Assembly: GCA_964522445.1 (NCBI GenBank)
Contig: CAZFUY010000079.1
Span: 1-13,913 of the forward strand
Reading direction: 5' to 3'
Origin: CAZFUY01 sp964522445
GTDB lineage: Bacteria; Pseudomonadota; Gammaproteobacteria; SZUA-229
Length of the DNA stretch: 13,913 nt
Each line of letters opens with the position of its first letter. Positions within the stretch are counted from its first letter, which is position 1. Under the pieces are notes generated by a model, which saw only the letters and a program-made list of their open reading frames with translations, made no database searches and was not told the DNA's origin. Below are positions 1 through 7,600 of the stretch, in pieces. The position numbers and the translations under genes were made by a program.

Positions 1-53
1 ATGCCGGCCTGTCACGCCGGAGGTCGCGGGTTCAAATCCCGTCCGGTCCGCCA
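1..53 (+). tRNA. tRNA-Asp (GUC), 5' end cut off by window
   Basis: The 3' part of a tRNA is seen directly. The anticodon stem CCGGC (4-8) pairs with GCCGG (16-20) around a 7-base loop with anticodon GTC at 11-13. A 5-base variable loop follows (21-25). The T arm is GCGGG-TTCAAAT-CCCGT (26-42), then the 3' acceptor strand CCGGTCC (43-49), discriminator G50 and an encoded CCA (51-53). GUC reads Asp codons and the 3' half closely resembles gammaproteobacterial tRNA-Asp. The acceptor 5' strand and most of the D arm lie before base 1. In pseudomonads tRNA-Asp sits in this same place upstream of ppiD. Confidence 0.95.
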
Positions 54-60
54 TACAAAT

Positions 61-95
61 AAAAAAGGCTCCCTGATTTTTAGGGAGCCTTTTTT
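61..95 (+). terminator. Rho-independent terminator of the tRNA operon
   Basis: A 14-bp perfect inverted repeat (61-74 with 82-95) encloses a 7-base loop. The core is AGGCTCCCT / AGGGAGCCT, and A6 and T6 tracts extend the stem, giving the U-tract expected at an intrinsic terminator. It begins 7 bases after the tRNA CCA. Because A and T tracts flank both sides it could also act in the other direction, although no gene on the minus strand ends here. Confidence 0.9.
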
Positions 96-120
96 ATTTG
101 CATTGTGGTCTGGATGGCCA

Positions 121-244
121 TGAAGAGAACCCGTGTTCAAAAAATTAAAGGATAATATGAGTGCCTGTCGGCACAATGATTTGCGTGTCCTCTTCACACG
201 CAAGAACGGGCGAGCGCAGGGATAGCGCGAATAAATCCCGGTTC
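121..244. repeat. Cluster of nested inverted repeats (REP/MITE-like), upstream half
   Basis: Several short palindromes are packed together. TGAAGAG (121-127) is inverted as CTCTTCA (190-196). GTGCC-TGTC-GGCAC forms a hairpin at 161-174. TTGCGTGT / ACACGCAA is a perfect 8-bp stem at 181-203. GAACGGG (204-210) pairs imperfectly with CCCGGTTC (237-244) around a GCGC-rich core (214-228). There is no plausible gene here. This density of GC-rich hairpins in AT-rich DNA is typical of REP-like elements or degraded MITEs. The family assignment is inference, since other copies in the genome cannot be seen. Confidence 0.45.
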
Positions 245-257
245 AGACTCAATGTAA

Positions 258-331
258 GTAAGTTAAGCGTTTTGATCATTGTAGTGTGCGCCGTGCGCGC
301 CCTACAGTGACATGAATTTTTCTTAACTTAC
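258..331. repeat. Palindromic element with 10-bp terminal inverted repeats
   Basis: GTAAGTTAAG (258-267) is perfectly inverted as CTTAACTTAC (322-331). Inside lies a second hairpin at 280-306: TGTAG pairs with CTACA, then TGCGC with GCGCG around CGT. Just outside, TCAGACT occurs as a direct repeat at 243-249 and 344-350, the second within TTGGGGTCAGACTAATTTACC. Paired short inverted repeats with an inner hairpin and a GGGGTCAGA-type edge recall non-autonomous elements associated with RAYT (REP-associated tyrosine transposase) genes. No transposase is encoded here. The structure is seen; the family is inferred. Confidence 0.5.
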
Positions 332-590
332 CTGGTATTGGGGTCAGACTAATTTACCCTTACAGCTGTCTGAAACTCTCTGGAAGCAGTTTTTTTATTG
401 TTTGTATGGAAAGTTGGTATCAAGAAATAACTGGTGTCTTTCGGACAATCCATTTACGTGGTCTCTTCACATATCAAGAACAACTCACAAATACTCAATT
501 CAAGCTTTTGCTAATCCCCAGTCTCTAGTATCATTCGCCACCATTGCGACTTATTTAAATAAAAAAGTAACACCACGGGACAACAAGTAA
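332..590. other. Intergenic stretch upstream of ppiD
   Basis: I see no convincing gene. An open frame from 402 to 590 encodes a peptide of no recognisable family with no Shine-Dalgarno sequence. The ppiD promoter should lie here. The best match I find is weak: TTTTGC (506-511), 17 bases, then TATCAT (529-534). A CCCCAG near 516-521 slightly resembles a sigma-32 -10 element but lacks a matching CTTGAA upstream. Confidence 0.4.
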
Positions 591-2492
591 ATGCTACAAA
601 GTATTAATGACAAAGCGAAAGGTATTCTTGGCTGGATAATTATTGCATTCATTTCTGTGCCTTTTGCACTTTGGGGTATACAGGAATACATAGGCGGTGC
701 TCCAGAACGTTTTGCAGCTAAAGTAAATGACCATGAAATTTCCATAAGAGATTTCGAACAGGCACTTGCGCGTGATCGCCAGCGTTTACAGACTATGTTT
801 GGTGGTAACTTACCTAATGATGCGGCTTTTGAAAAAAGCATGAAAGAGCGTGTTATCAATCAGCTGGTGGCTCGTAGCATACTGGAGCAGCGTGTTACTG
901 CTGCAGGATATAGGATTTCTAATAAAGCACTTGCCAGAAAAATTCAGTCCATGGAAGCTTTTCAGCAAGATGGTAAATTTATTTCTGCCAGCTATGAGCA
1001 AATTTTAAATTCACAGGGCATGAGCGTTTCACAGTTTGAATCTCTGTTTCGATCCGATTTGATTGTGCAGCAATTACAGGATGGTGTAACTAAATCATCT
1101 ATTATTGGTAAAAGCACACTCGAACAGCTAAATAAATTACAGCAGCAAACGCGTGATATTAGTTATTTAGTATTTAAGCAATCAGGTTATGTCTCTGATG
1201 TCAGTATAACGGATGAGGAAATTCAGCAGTTCTATAATGAAAATCAGGATCGTTACATGCACCCTGAACAGGTCAGCATTAGTTATGTTGAATTAAAAGC
1301 TGAAGATTTAACTGTTAATGCGTCTGTGGATGAAGAGGCTTTACGTCGTCAGTATGATGATTATATTGCAGGTCTGGCTGAGAAAGAGGAGCGAAAGGCG
1401 AGGCATATTCTGGTTCAACTATCTGATAGTGATGATGAGACGACAAAAGCAGAAAAGAAACAAAAAATTGAAAATGCTCTTAGTCAGCTAAAGTCTGGTG
1501 CGTCATTTGAAAAATTAGCCAGATCTATTTCTGAAGATCCAGGCTCTGCTTCAAATGCAGGGGATTTAGGCTGGGTGACAAAAGGCATGATGGTGCCTGC
1601 TTTTGAAGAAGCGCTTTTCAAACTTAAAAAAGGTGAAATATCAAATGTAGTTAAATCCAGTTTTGGCTATCATATTATTAAACTGGATGATATTAAGGGC
1701 AGTCAACCTGAATCATTTGCAAGTAGGAAAGATGCTTTACTTAAAGAGTTAGAGCAGGAAGAAATTAGTAACCTGTTTTATGAACGCTCTGAATTAATGG
1801 CGACATTAGCTTATGAAAATGATGATACATTGCAAATAGTAGCTAATGATATGGGATTAAAAATTCAGCAATCAAAATTATTTACGCGTGTTGCAGGCCA
1901 GGGTATTGCAAACAATCAAAAAGTTCGTGATGCTGCTTTTGATTCATCTGTTCTAAAAGATGGGCGTAATTCAGATGTTATTGAACTGGGTAAAAATCAC
2001 ATTTTAGTGCTTCGAATTGAAGAGCATAAAGGCGCGAAGCCTAAAACGCTTGATGAAGTAAGAACAATTGTTGAAGCTTCGTTAAAATCAAGTAAAGCAA
2101 AACAGCAGGCGCAGGCGGCAGGTTTGCAGGCACTGGCAGATTTGCAGCAGGGAAAATCAATGGATGAGCTGGCCAAAGACAAACGTGCTGAAATGAAAAA
2201 GCTGGTTAGTGTTAAACGAGATTATGTGGATGCAGATGCTGAAGTTATAAGAGCTGCATTCCAGATGCCTAAACCTGTTAATAGCAAAAAATCATATAAA
2301 ATAGTTGAACTACATGATGGTGTTGCAGTGGTTGCTATAAATGCTGTAAATGAATCGTCAGCTGAAGCCAAAGGTGAAGACCTGCTAGCTATAGAGAAAC
2401 AACTGGAGGCCACATTATCTAATCAGGAAATGACCTCAATTCTTGATTTTCTTGAATCGCAATCTGAAATAATAAAAGCTAAAGAACTGTAA
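591..2492 (+). CDS. ppiD: Peptidyl-prolyl isomerase D-like periplasmic chaperone
   Basis: 633 aa, close to the usual length of about 620. A short cytoplasmic N-terminus (MLQSINDKAKG) precedes a single membrane anchor at about residues 12-36. A SurA_N-type chaperone region follows, then a parvulin (PpiC/rotamase) domain at about 264-366 running from RHILVQ through the conserved FEKLARSISEDPGSASNAGD and FGYHIIK segments, and a long C-terminal helical region. PpiD is anchored in the inner membrane near SecYEG and helps newly exported proteins fold; the E. coli parvulin domain has little isomerase activity, so chaperoning is the likely main role. The start fits the family N-terminus exactly, although no clear Shine-Dalgarno precedes it. 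The position downstream of tRNA-Asp matches ppiD in pseudomonads. Confidence 0.95.
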   Translation: MLQSINDKAKGILGWIIIAFISVPFALWGIQEYIGGAPERFAAKVNDHEISIRDFEQALARDRQRLQTMFGGNLPNDAAFEKSMKERVINQLVARSILEQRVTAAGYRISNKALARKIQSMEAFQQDGKFISASYEQILNSQGMSVSQFESLFRSDLIVQQLQDGVTKSSIIGKSTLEQLNKLQQQTRDISYLVFKQSGYVSDVSITDEEIQQFYNENQDRYMHPEQVSISYVELKAEDLTVNASVDEEALRRQYDDYIAGLAEKEERKARHILVQLSDSDDETTKAEKKQKIENALSQLKSGASFEKLARSISEDPGSASNAGDLGWVTKGMMVPAFEEALFKLKKGEISNVVKSSFGYHIIKLDDIKGSQPESFASRKDALLKELEQEEISNLFYERSELMATLAYENDDTLQIVANDMGLKIQQSKLFTRVAGQGIANNQKVRDAAFDSSVLKDGRNSDVIELGKNHILVLRIEEHKGAKPKTLDEVRTIVEASLKSSKAKQQAQAAGLQALADLQQGKSMDELAKDKRAEMKKLVSVKRDYVDADAEVIRAAFQMPKPVNSKKSYKIVELHDGVAVVAINAVNESSAEAKGEDLLAIEKQLEATLSNQEMTSILDFLESQSEIIKAKEL

Positions 2493-2499
2493 TCTGAAT

Positions 2500-3783
2500 A
2501 TGCTAAAAGCATTTATTAAGCTGCAATTGCATTGGCAGATTTTTATTGCCCTTGCTTTTGCGGTTGTTGCCGGATCTTTATCTGGGCAGGAAGCGGGTTT
2601 ATTCGGTATTAGCTTTTATCAGGTCTATGACTTCATAGGTACACTTTTTCTTAACGCACTTAAAATGTTAATTGTGCCATTAATTGTTTCATCAATTATT
2701 GTCGGCATGATGAATATTGGTTCAGGTGAAACCTTAGGCCGTCTTGGTGGCAAAACACTTATTTATTATGCCTGCACCAGTCTTATTGCAATATTAATTG
2801 GTCTGTTTGTTGTTAATCTAACCACGCCAGGCATTATTGATGGCCAGCCTGCAAAAGATATCATTGGTCTGGCTGATGTTAGTGAAGAACTCGTACATAA
2901 AGTTGAAGGCAAGGGTGCGGCTGATATTGTTGCTGTTTTTCTTCGCATGGTGCCTGTTAATATTGTTAATGCCGCTGCCAATGGCCAAATGTTGGGATTA
3001 ATATTTTTTAGTTTATTGTTTGGTTTTTTTCTTACCAAAGTTAAAGAACCGCAGGGTGCAACATTAAGAAATTTCTGGCAGGGACTGCTGGATGTAATGA
3101 TGGAAATGACAAACTGGGTAATGAAATTTGCACCGATTGGTGTTTTTGCTCTGGTTGCAAAAGTTATTGCTTCTTCAGGTCTGGAAGCATTTAAGCCGCT
3201 GGCGATATTTTTTATTTCGGTATTAATGGCACTGGCGATACATTTATTTATTGTTATGCCGCTTATTTTGAAATTCATAGCCAGAGTTAATCCGCAGCGT
3301 CATTACAAAGCTATGGCTCCGGCACTATTAACTGCATTTTCAACCAGCTCTTCTTCTGCAACGCTGCCTTTAACACTGGACTGTGTTGAGCAAAGGGCAG
3401 GTGTATCCAATAAAGTTAGCAGCTTTACTTTACCTCTGGGCGCAACGGTAAATATGGATGGTACAGCTTTATATGAATGTGTGGCCGCAATGTTTATCGC
3501 ACAAGCTTATGGTCTGGATTTAGATTTCACAACACAGTTTATGATTGTGTTGGTGGCGCTACTGACATCAATAGGCGTAGCAGGCATTCCTTCTGCAAGC
3601 CTGGTTGCAATTAGTATTATTCTGGCAACAATTGGTTTGCCTATGGAAGCTGTTGGTTTAATTCTGGCTGTAGATAGAATTCTGGATATGTGCAGAACTG
3701 CTGTAAATGTATTTAGTGATTCAGTTGCGGCTGTTGTGATTGGGCGACTTGAAGGCGAAGAGGGAATCTTGCAGAAAGATTGA
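2500..3783 (+). CDS. Dicarboxylate/amino acid:cation symporter (DAACS/SDF family)
   Basis: 427 aa with the hydrophobic pattern of the GltPh/EAAT fold. The serine-rich HP1 motif is at about 281-289 (STSSSSATLP), NMDGT at 318-322 in TM7, the HP2 segment AGIPSASLV at about 362-370, and the TM8 substrate motif at 392-407 (D392, D396, R399, N403, D407). In GltPh and the EAATs the Arg equivalent to R399 binds the substrate side-chain carboxylate, so glutamate, aspartate or a C4-dicarboxylate is expected, driven by Na+ or H+. The HP1 string SSSSATLP and the surrounding NMDGTALYE resemble the EAAT/GltPh branch more than E. coli GltP. It starts only 7 bases after ppiD, with no good Shine-Dalgarno, so cotranscription or coupling is likely. 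The exact substrate cannot be fixed from sequence. Confidence 0.9.
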   Translation: MLKAFIKLQLHWQIFIALAFAVVAGSLSGQEAGLFGISFYQVYDFIGTLFLNALKMLIVPLIVSSIIVGMMNIGSGETLGRLGGKTLIYYACTSLIAILIGLFVVNLTTPGIIDGQPAKDIIGLADVSEELVHKVEGKGAADIVAVFLRMVPVNIVNAAANGQMLGLIFFSLLFGFFLTKVKEPQGATLRNFWQGLLDVMMEMTNWVMKFAPIGVFALVAKVIASSGLEAFKPLAIFFISVLMALAIHLFIVMPLILKFIARVNPQRHYKAMAPALLTAFSTSSSSATLPLTLDCVEQRAGVSNKVSSFTLPLGATVNMDGTALYECVAAMFIAQAYGLDLDFTTQFMIVLVALLTSIGVAGIPSASLVAISIILATIGLPMEAVGLILAVDRILDMCRTAVNVFSDSVAAVVIGRLEGEEGILQKD

Positions 3784-3827
3784 GTCCGCAAATAAACGTA
3801 AATGTTTATTTTGTGTATTTGCGGACT
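3783..3827. terminator. Inverted repeat between convergent genes, probable bidirectional terminator
   Basis: A perfect 12-bp stem, AGTCCGCAAATA (3783-3794) with TATTTGCGGACT (3816-3827), has a small inner TAAAC/GTTTA pairing (3793-3797, 3804-3808). It begins at the symporter stop codon and ends 11 bases short of the fabI stop. Uridine tracts are short on both sides (TCTTTT after it on the plus strand), so termination may be incomplete. The position between two converging stops strongly suggests this role. Confidence 0.7.
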
Positions 3828-3838
3828 AATTCTTTTGG

Positions 3839-4624
3839 CTAATTATTCATCAAACCCACAATATTAAATCCACTATCCACATAAAGTACTTCACCGGTAA
3901 TGCCGCGAGCGAGATCTGAACATAAAAATGCGGCTGAATTTCCTACATCTTCAATAGTGACATTACGACGCAGGGGCGCATTGTGTTCCACGTGTTCAAT
4001 AATCTTCTTGAAACCACCAATACCTGAAGCAGCTAATGTTTTAATAGGGCCAGCAGAGATAGCGTTTACACGTATGCCTTCAGGGCCAAGATTATTTGCA
4101 AGATAGCGAACATTGGCTTCAAGGCTGGCCTTAGCAAGCCCCATAACATTGTAACCAGAAAAAGCACGTACAGCGCCTAAATAACTGAGTGTGATAATAG
4201 AAGCATCTTTGCGGTTTTGCATCATGTGTCGCCCCGCTTTGGCAATAGCTGCAAGGCTATAGGAGCTAACGTCATGTGCCAGATTAAAGCCTTCTCGATT
4301 TAGATTATCCAGATAGTCGCCTTCAAGTAATTCTTTAGGTGCAAAGGCGATGGAATGAATAATTATATCAAATGAATCCCAGTAATTATCCAGGTGCTCA
4401 AATACAGCTTCTATTTCATTGTCGTCTTCAACATTACAGGGAATAACGATGTCAGAGTCCAGTTGACCTGCAAATTTTTCAACGCGTTCCCGTAGGCGTT
4501 CATTTTGATAAGTAAATGCTAATTCACAACCCTCACGGTGCATGGCCTGTGCAATACCCCACGCAATTGATCGATTGCTCGCTACCCCAAAAATCAGCGC
4601 ACGTTTACCTGCTAAAAAACCCAT
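3839..4624 (-). CDS. fabI: Enoyl-[acyl-carrier-protein] reductase (NADH)
   Basis: 261 aa, the same size as E. coli FabI (262). It catalyses the last reduction of each fatty acid elongation cycle, trans-2-enoyl-ACP to acyl-ACP, in the cytoplasm. The short-chain dehydrogenase fold shows the glycine-rich cofactor segment at 13-23 (GVASNRSIAWG) and the FabI catalytic pattern Y148...Y158-x6-K165, with SYLG at 147-150 and YNVMGLAKASLEA at 158-170. ISAGPIKTLAASGI near 189-202 is also typical. Residue 93 is Ala (HSIAFAP) where E. coli has Gly93, a position that contacts triclosan. A strong AGGAGT (4632-4637, read on the minus strand) precedes the ATG. The gene converges on ppiD-symporter and diverges from yejA. 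Confidence 0.97.
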   Translation of the reverse strand: MGFLAGKRALIFGVASNRSIAWGIAQAMHREGCELAFTYQNERLRERVEKFAGQLDSDIVIPCNVEDDNEIEAVFEHLDNYWDSFDIIIHSIAFAPKELLEGDYLDNLNREGFNLAHDVSSYSLAAIAKAGRHMMQNRKDASIITLSYLGAVRAFSGYNVMGLAKASLEANVRYLANNLGPEGIRVNAISAGPIKTLAASGIGGFKKIIEHVEHNAPLRRNVTIEDVGNSAAFLCSDLARGITGEVLYVDSGFNIVGLMNN

Positions 4625-4703
4625 AGAAACGACTCCTATTAATTATCGTTATGTATTAGTATGCTATCGAACTTTGAATCTGTTTATTTGGAATATAGAT
4701 AAT
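4625..4703. promoter_or_regulatory. Divergent fabI / yejA promoter region
   Basis: This 79-bp, strongly AT-rich gap separates two divergent start codons and must hold the promoters of at least fabI and the yej operon, unless the yej promoter lies inside fabI. The fabI Shine-Dalgarno lies at 4632-4637. I cannot assign convincing -35/-10 pairs on either strand, so this entry rests on gene arrangement only. Confidence 0.5.
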
Positions 4704-6500
4704 ATGACGTTAAAAACAGGATTGCACCCCCTGACTGCATTTTTTTTAATATTTATAATTTTCTTTAGTCACACTATCCATGCATCTCCATCTATGGCGA
4801 TGGGCTACACGCCAAAGTACAGTAAAAATTTCAAACATTTTGATTATGTGAATCCAGATGCAAAAAAAGGCGGGAAGTTAGTGCTATCTGGTTTTGGCAC
4901 ATTTGATAGTCTCAATCCTTATATCCTTAAAGGTATCTCAGCGGAAGGACTGTCATTAGTTTTTGAAAGTTTATTAGAAAAAAGTCTGGATGAACCTTTT
5001 AGCTCTTATGGCTTATTAGCGGAAGATATAGAATTGGCTAAAGATAAGCTTTCTGTTACTTTTCGATTAAATTCGGCAGCAAAATTTTCGAATGGTGATC
5101 CGGTTACAGCTGATGACGTAAAATTTTCATTTGATACGTTAATGAGTGAAAAAGCGCATCCACAATATCGATTTTATTATGCGGATGTAAAGCAGGCTGT
5201 GGTGCTGGATAAAAGAAATATACGTTTTGATTTTAAAAAAGTTAACCCGGAGCTGCATTTAATTATTGGAAGTATCCCCATATTTTCTAAAACCTGGTTG
5301 AAGGGCAAGGATTTTGACAAGGTATCTGAGGAAAAACCAGTTAGCAGTGGGCCTTATGTGGTCGATAGTTTCTCATTGGGAAAGCAGCTTGTCTTTAAGC
5401 GTAATGCTAATTATTGGGCAAAGGATCTTGCGGTCCGAAAAGGAACGTATAATTTTGATAAAGTTGTCTATAAATACTACAAAGATACAACGGTTGCTCT
5501 AGAGGCTTTTAAAGCGGGTGAATTTGATTTCTTTTTTGAGAATCATTCAAAACGATGGGCAAGAGATCATGTAGGGCCTCGTTATGACTCAGGTGAAATA
5601 TTAAAAACTCAGCTCAAACATAAAAATAATGCAGGCATGCAGGGTTTTGTCTTTAATACCCGCAAAGAACTTTTTAAAGACAGACGAGTCAGAAAGGCTA
5701 TTATTTTAGCAATGGATTTTGAATGGTCTAATAGCCATCTTTTTTATGATCAATATGTAAGAAATGAAAGTTATTTTAGTAATAGTGAACTTGCATCAAA
5801 AGGTCTGCCAGAAGGTGAAGAATTAAAACTTCTTGAACCCTTTAGAGAGCAGTTGCCAGAAGATGTGTTTAATAAAGTGTGGCAGCCACCCACAACAAAA
5901 AAACCATCATCGCTAAGAAAAAACTTACGACAGGCTAAAAAACTATTTATCGATGCGGGATGGAAGGTAAAAGAGGGTGTACTGACAAATAAGCAGGGCA
6001 AGAAATTTAAATTTGAGTTTATGCTAATTCAGAAAGGATTTGAGCGCATACTAGCTCCCTTTGCACGTAATCTGGAAAAGTTGGGTGTTAAAATTAGTTA
6101 TAGAACCGTTGATGCTTCTTTGTATGAGCGAAGAGTAAGAAACTTTGAATTTGATATGGTGGTAACCAGTTTTGCCGAGTCAGCATCGCCGGGTAATGAA
6201 TTAAAGAATATGTTTCATTCTCTTTCAGCAGATCAAAAAGGTTCACGCAATCTGGCGGGTATAAATGATCCTGTCGTTGATGCCATGGTTGAAAAAATTA
6301 TTGCTGCTGAAACACGAGAAAAACTCATAATCGCATGTCATGCACTGGATAGAGTATTATTGCATCAGGAGTATTTAGTGCCTAACTGGTATATAAACGT
6401 TCATCGAATTGCTTACTGGGACAAGTTTAAAATTCCAGAAACATTACCACTATATTATGACCCCGCTAGCTGGTTATTATTAAGCTGGTCAAAGAAATAG
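4704..6500 (+). CDS. yejA: Periplasmic oligopeptide-binding protein, YejA-type (SBP family 5)
   Basis: 598 aa from the ATG at 4704 (E. coli YejA about 604). The open frame extends upstream to 4542, but that would overlap fabI and place 54 unrelated residues before a clear Sec signal peptide. From 4704 there is a Lys-bearing N-region, a hydrophobic core LTAFFLIFIIFF (10-21) and a likely cleavage after IHA (residue 27). The mature part shows the SBP_bac_5 layout, including KKGGKLVLSGFGTFDSLNPY near 53-72 and a DDVKFSFDTL stretch. There is no lipobox, so it is probably soluble in the periplasm. YejA homologues bind peptides and, in E. coli, deliver microcin C; the Pseudomonas NppA proteins bind peptidyl-nucleosides. 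It is the first gene of yejABEF. The Shine-Dalgarno is weak. Confidence 0.93.
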   Translation: MTLKTGLHPLTAFFLIFIIFFSHTIHASPSMAMGYTPKYSKNFKHFDYVNPDAKKGGKLVLSGFGTFDSLNPYILKGISAEGLSLVFESLLEKSLDEPFSSYGLLAEDIELAKDKLSVTFRLNSAAKFSNGDPVTADDVKFSFDTLMSEKAHPQYRFYYADVKQAVVLDKRNIRFDFKKVNPELHLIIGSIPIFSKTWLKGKDFDKVSEEKPVSSGPYVVDSFSLGKQLVFKRNANYWAKDLAVRKGTYNFDKVVYKYYKDTTVALEAFKAGEFDFFFENHSKRWARDHVGPRYDSGEILKTQLKHKNNAGMQGFVFNTRKELFKDRRVRKAIILAMDFEWSNSHLFYDQYVRNESYFSNSELASKGLPEGEELKLLEPFREQLPEDVFNKVWQPPTTKKPSSLRKNLRQAKKLFIDAGWKVKEGVLTNKQGKKFKFEFMLIQKGFERILAPFARNLEKLGVKISYRTVDASLYERRVRNFEFDMVVTSFAESASPGNELKNMFHSLSADQKGSRNLAGINDPVVDAMVEKIIAAETREKLIIACHALDRVLLHQEYLVPNWYINVHRIAYWDKFKIPETLPLYYDPASWLLLSWSKK

Positions 6501-6531
6501 TCTCAGATAAATCATTTTAGATTAATAATAA

Positions 6532-7587
6532 ATGGCATCGTATATTTTTAAAAGATTGTTACTCATGATTCCTACTCTGGTAGGTGTCATGTTAATGACA
6601 TTTATTGTTACACAATTTGTGCCTGGCGGTCCTGTTGAACAATTAATTAGCCAGATACAGGGGCGTGGTCAGACAGGAGAGGCCAGTTCTGGAACAGAGG
6701 GGCTTTATCGTGGCGCAACAGGTCTTTCAGAAGAGCATGTTGAAAAATTAAATAAGCTTTATGGTTTTGATAAACCGGCTTATGAACGTTTTTTTAATAT
6801 GATGTTGAACTATGCCAGTTTTGATTTGGGCGACAGTTATTTTCATAATAAATCTGTTATTGATCTGGTTATCTCAAAATTACCTGTTTCAATTAGCTTA
6901 GGTGTCTGGTCTTTCTTTATTGTTTATCTTACCTGTATCCCATTAGGCATAGCAAAAGCCATGCGCGATGGTTCATCTTTTGATGTCATTACCAGCACTA
7001 TTATTTTAATTGGCTATGCTATTCCTGGTTTTGTTTTAGGTATTACATTATTAGTATTATTTGGTGGTGGTAGCTTCTGGGATGTTTTTCCACTTAGAGG
7101 GATTGTCTCAGATAACTGGCATGAGCTGCCCTGGTACAGCCAGATACTGGATTATTTATGGCACATGGTTTTGCCTATTATTGCATCGGTGATTGGCAGC
7201 TTTGCTGTGATGACCATGTTAACCAAAAATAGCTTTATTGAAGAAATTAGAAAACAATATGTATTAACAGCAAGAGCAAAAGGTTTACCAGAAAATACCG
7301 TATTGTATAAGCATGTCTTTAGAAATGCAGTTATACCATTAGTAACAGGTTTTCCAGCTGCTTTTATTGGTGCATTCTTTACCGGTAGTTTATTGATAGA
7401 AACAATTTTCTCACTGGATGGTCTGGGGCTGTTGTCTTATGAGTCTGTTTTAAAAAGAGACTACCCCGTTGTGCTTGGAACTTTATATCTGTATACCCTG
7501 CTAGGCTTAATTGCCAAATTATTAGCGGATTTAAGTTATGTATTAATTGATCCAAGAATTCAGTTTGAATCTGTGGGGCATAATTAA
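6532..7587 (+). CDS. yejB: Peptide ABC transporter permease YejB
   Basis: 351 aa (E. coli YejB 364). It is an inner-membrane permease of the BPD_transp_1 (DppB/OppB) class. The N-terminal helix is at about 9-29 and ends in the characteristic VPGGPVEQ. A periplasmic loop contains YGFDKP and FDLGDS, and four to five further helices follow. The EAA loop that contacts the ATPase is around 244-266 (ARAKGLPENTVLYKHVFRN), followed by FTGSLLIETIFSLDGLGLL. The C-terminal DPRIQFE motif matches YejB. The gene lies 31 bases after yejA with only a poor Shine-Dalgarno. Together with YejE it forms the translocation pore for peptide-like substrates. Confidence 0.95.
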   Translation: MASYIFKRLLLMIPTLVGVMLMTFIVTQFVPGGPVEQLISQIQGRGQTGEASSGTEGLYRGATGLSEEHVEKLNKLYGFDKPAYERFFNMMLNYASFDLGDSYFHNKSVIDLVISKLPVSISLGVWSFFIVYLTCIPLGIAKAMRDGSSFDVITSTIILIGYAIPGFVLGITLLVLFGGGSFWDVFPLRGIVSDNWHELPWYSQILDYLWHMVLPIIASVIGSFAVMTMLTKNSFIEEIRKQYVLTARAKGLPENTVLYKHVFRNAVIPLVTGFPAAFIGAFFTGSLLIETIFSLDGLGLLSYESVLKRDYPVVLGTLYLYTLLGLIAKLLADLSYVLIDPRIQFESVGHN

Positions 7588-7600
7588 TGGATAATTATTC

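Noticed and set aside
12..203. Minus-strand open frame across the tRNA-Asp and its terminator, ending GRDLNPRPPA.
   Set aside because: The C-terminal GRDLNPRPPA is the familiar false peptide from reading a tRNA T arm antisense. The frame overlaps the tRNA and terminator.
1..350. Integrated genetic element with an att site at tRNA-Asp.
   Set aside because: No second copy of the tRNA 3' end, no integrase and no accessory genes appear; only palindromic remnants follow the tRNA.
511..540. Possible sigma-32 promoter for ppiD (CCCCAG at about 516-521).
   Set aside because: No CTTGAA-like -35 lies at the required distance, so the resemblance is only four or five bases.
402..590. Plus-strand 62-codon open frame just before ppiD.
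   Set aside because: No Shine-Dalgarno, no recognisable domain, and a composition like random AT-rich DNA. It more likely covers the ppiD promoter region.
2766..3278. Minus-strand 170-codon open frame inside the symporter gene.
   Set aside because: It is the antisense shadow of a strongly conserved membrane protein. The shadows inside ppiD, yejA, yejF and mnmH were discarded for the same reason.
4542..4703. N-terminal extension of yejA reaching back into fabI.
   Set aside because: It overlaps fabI antisense and would bury the obvious signal peptide that starts at 4704.
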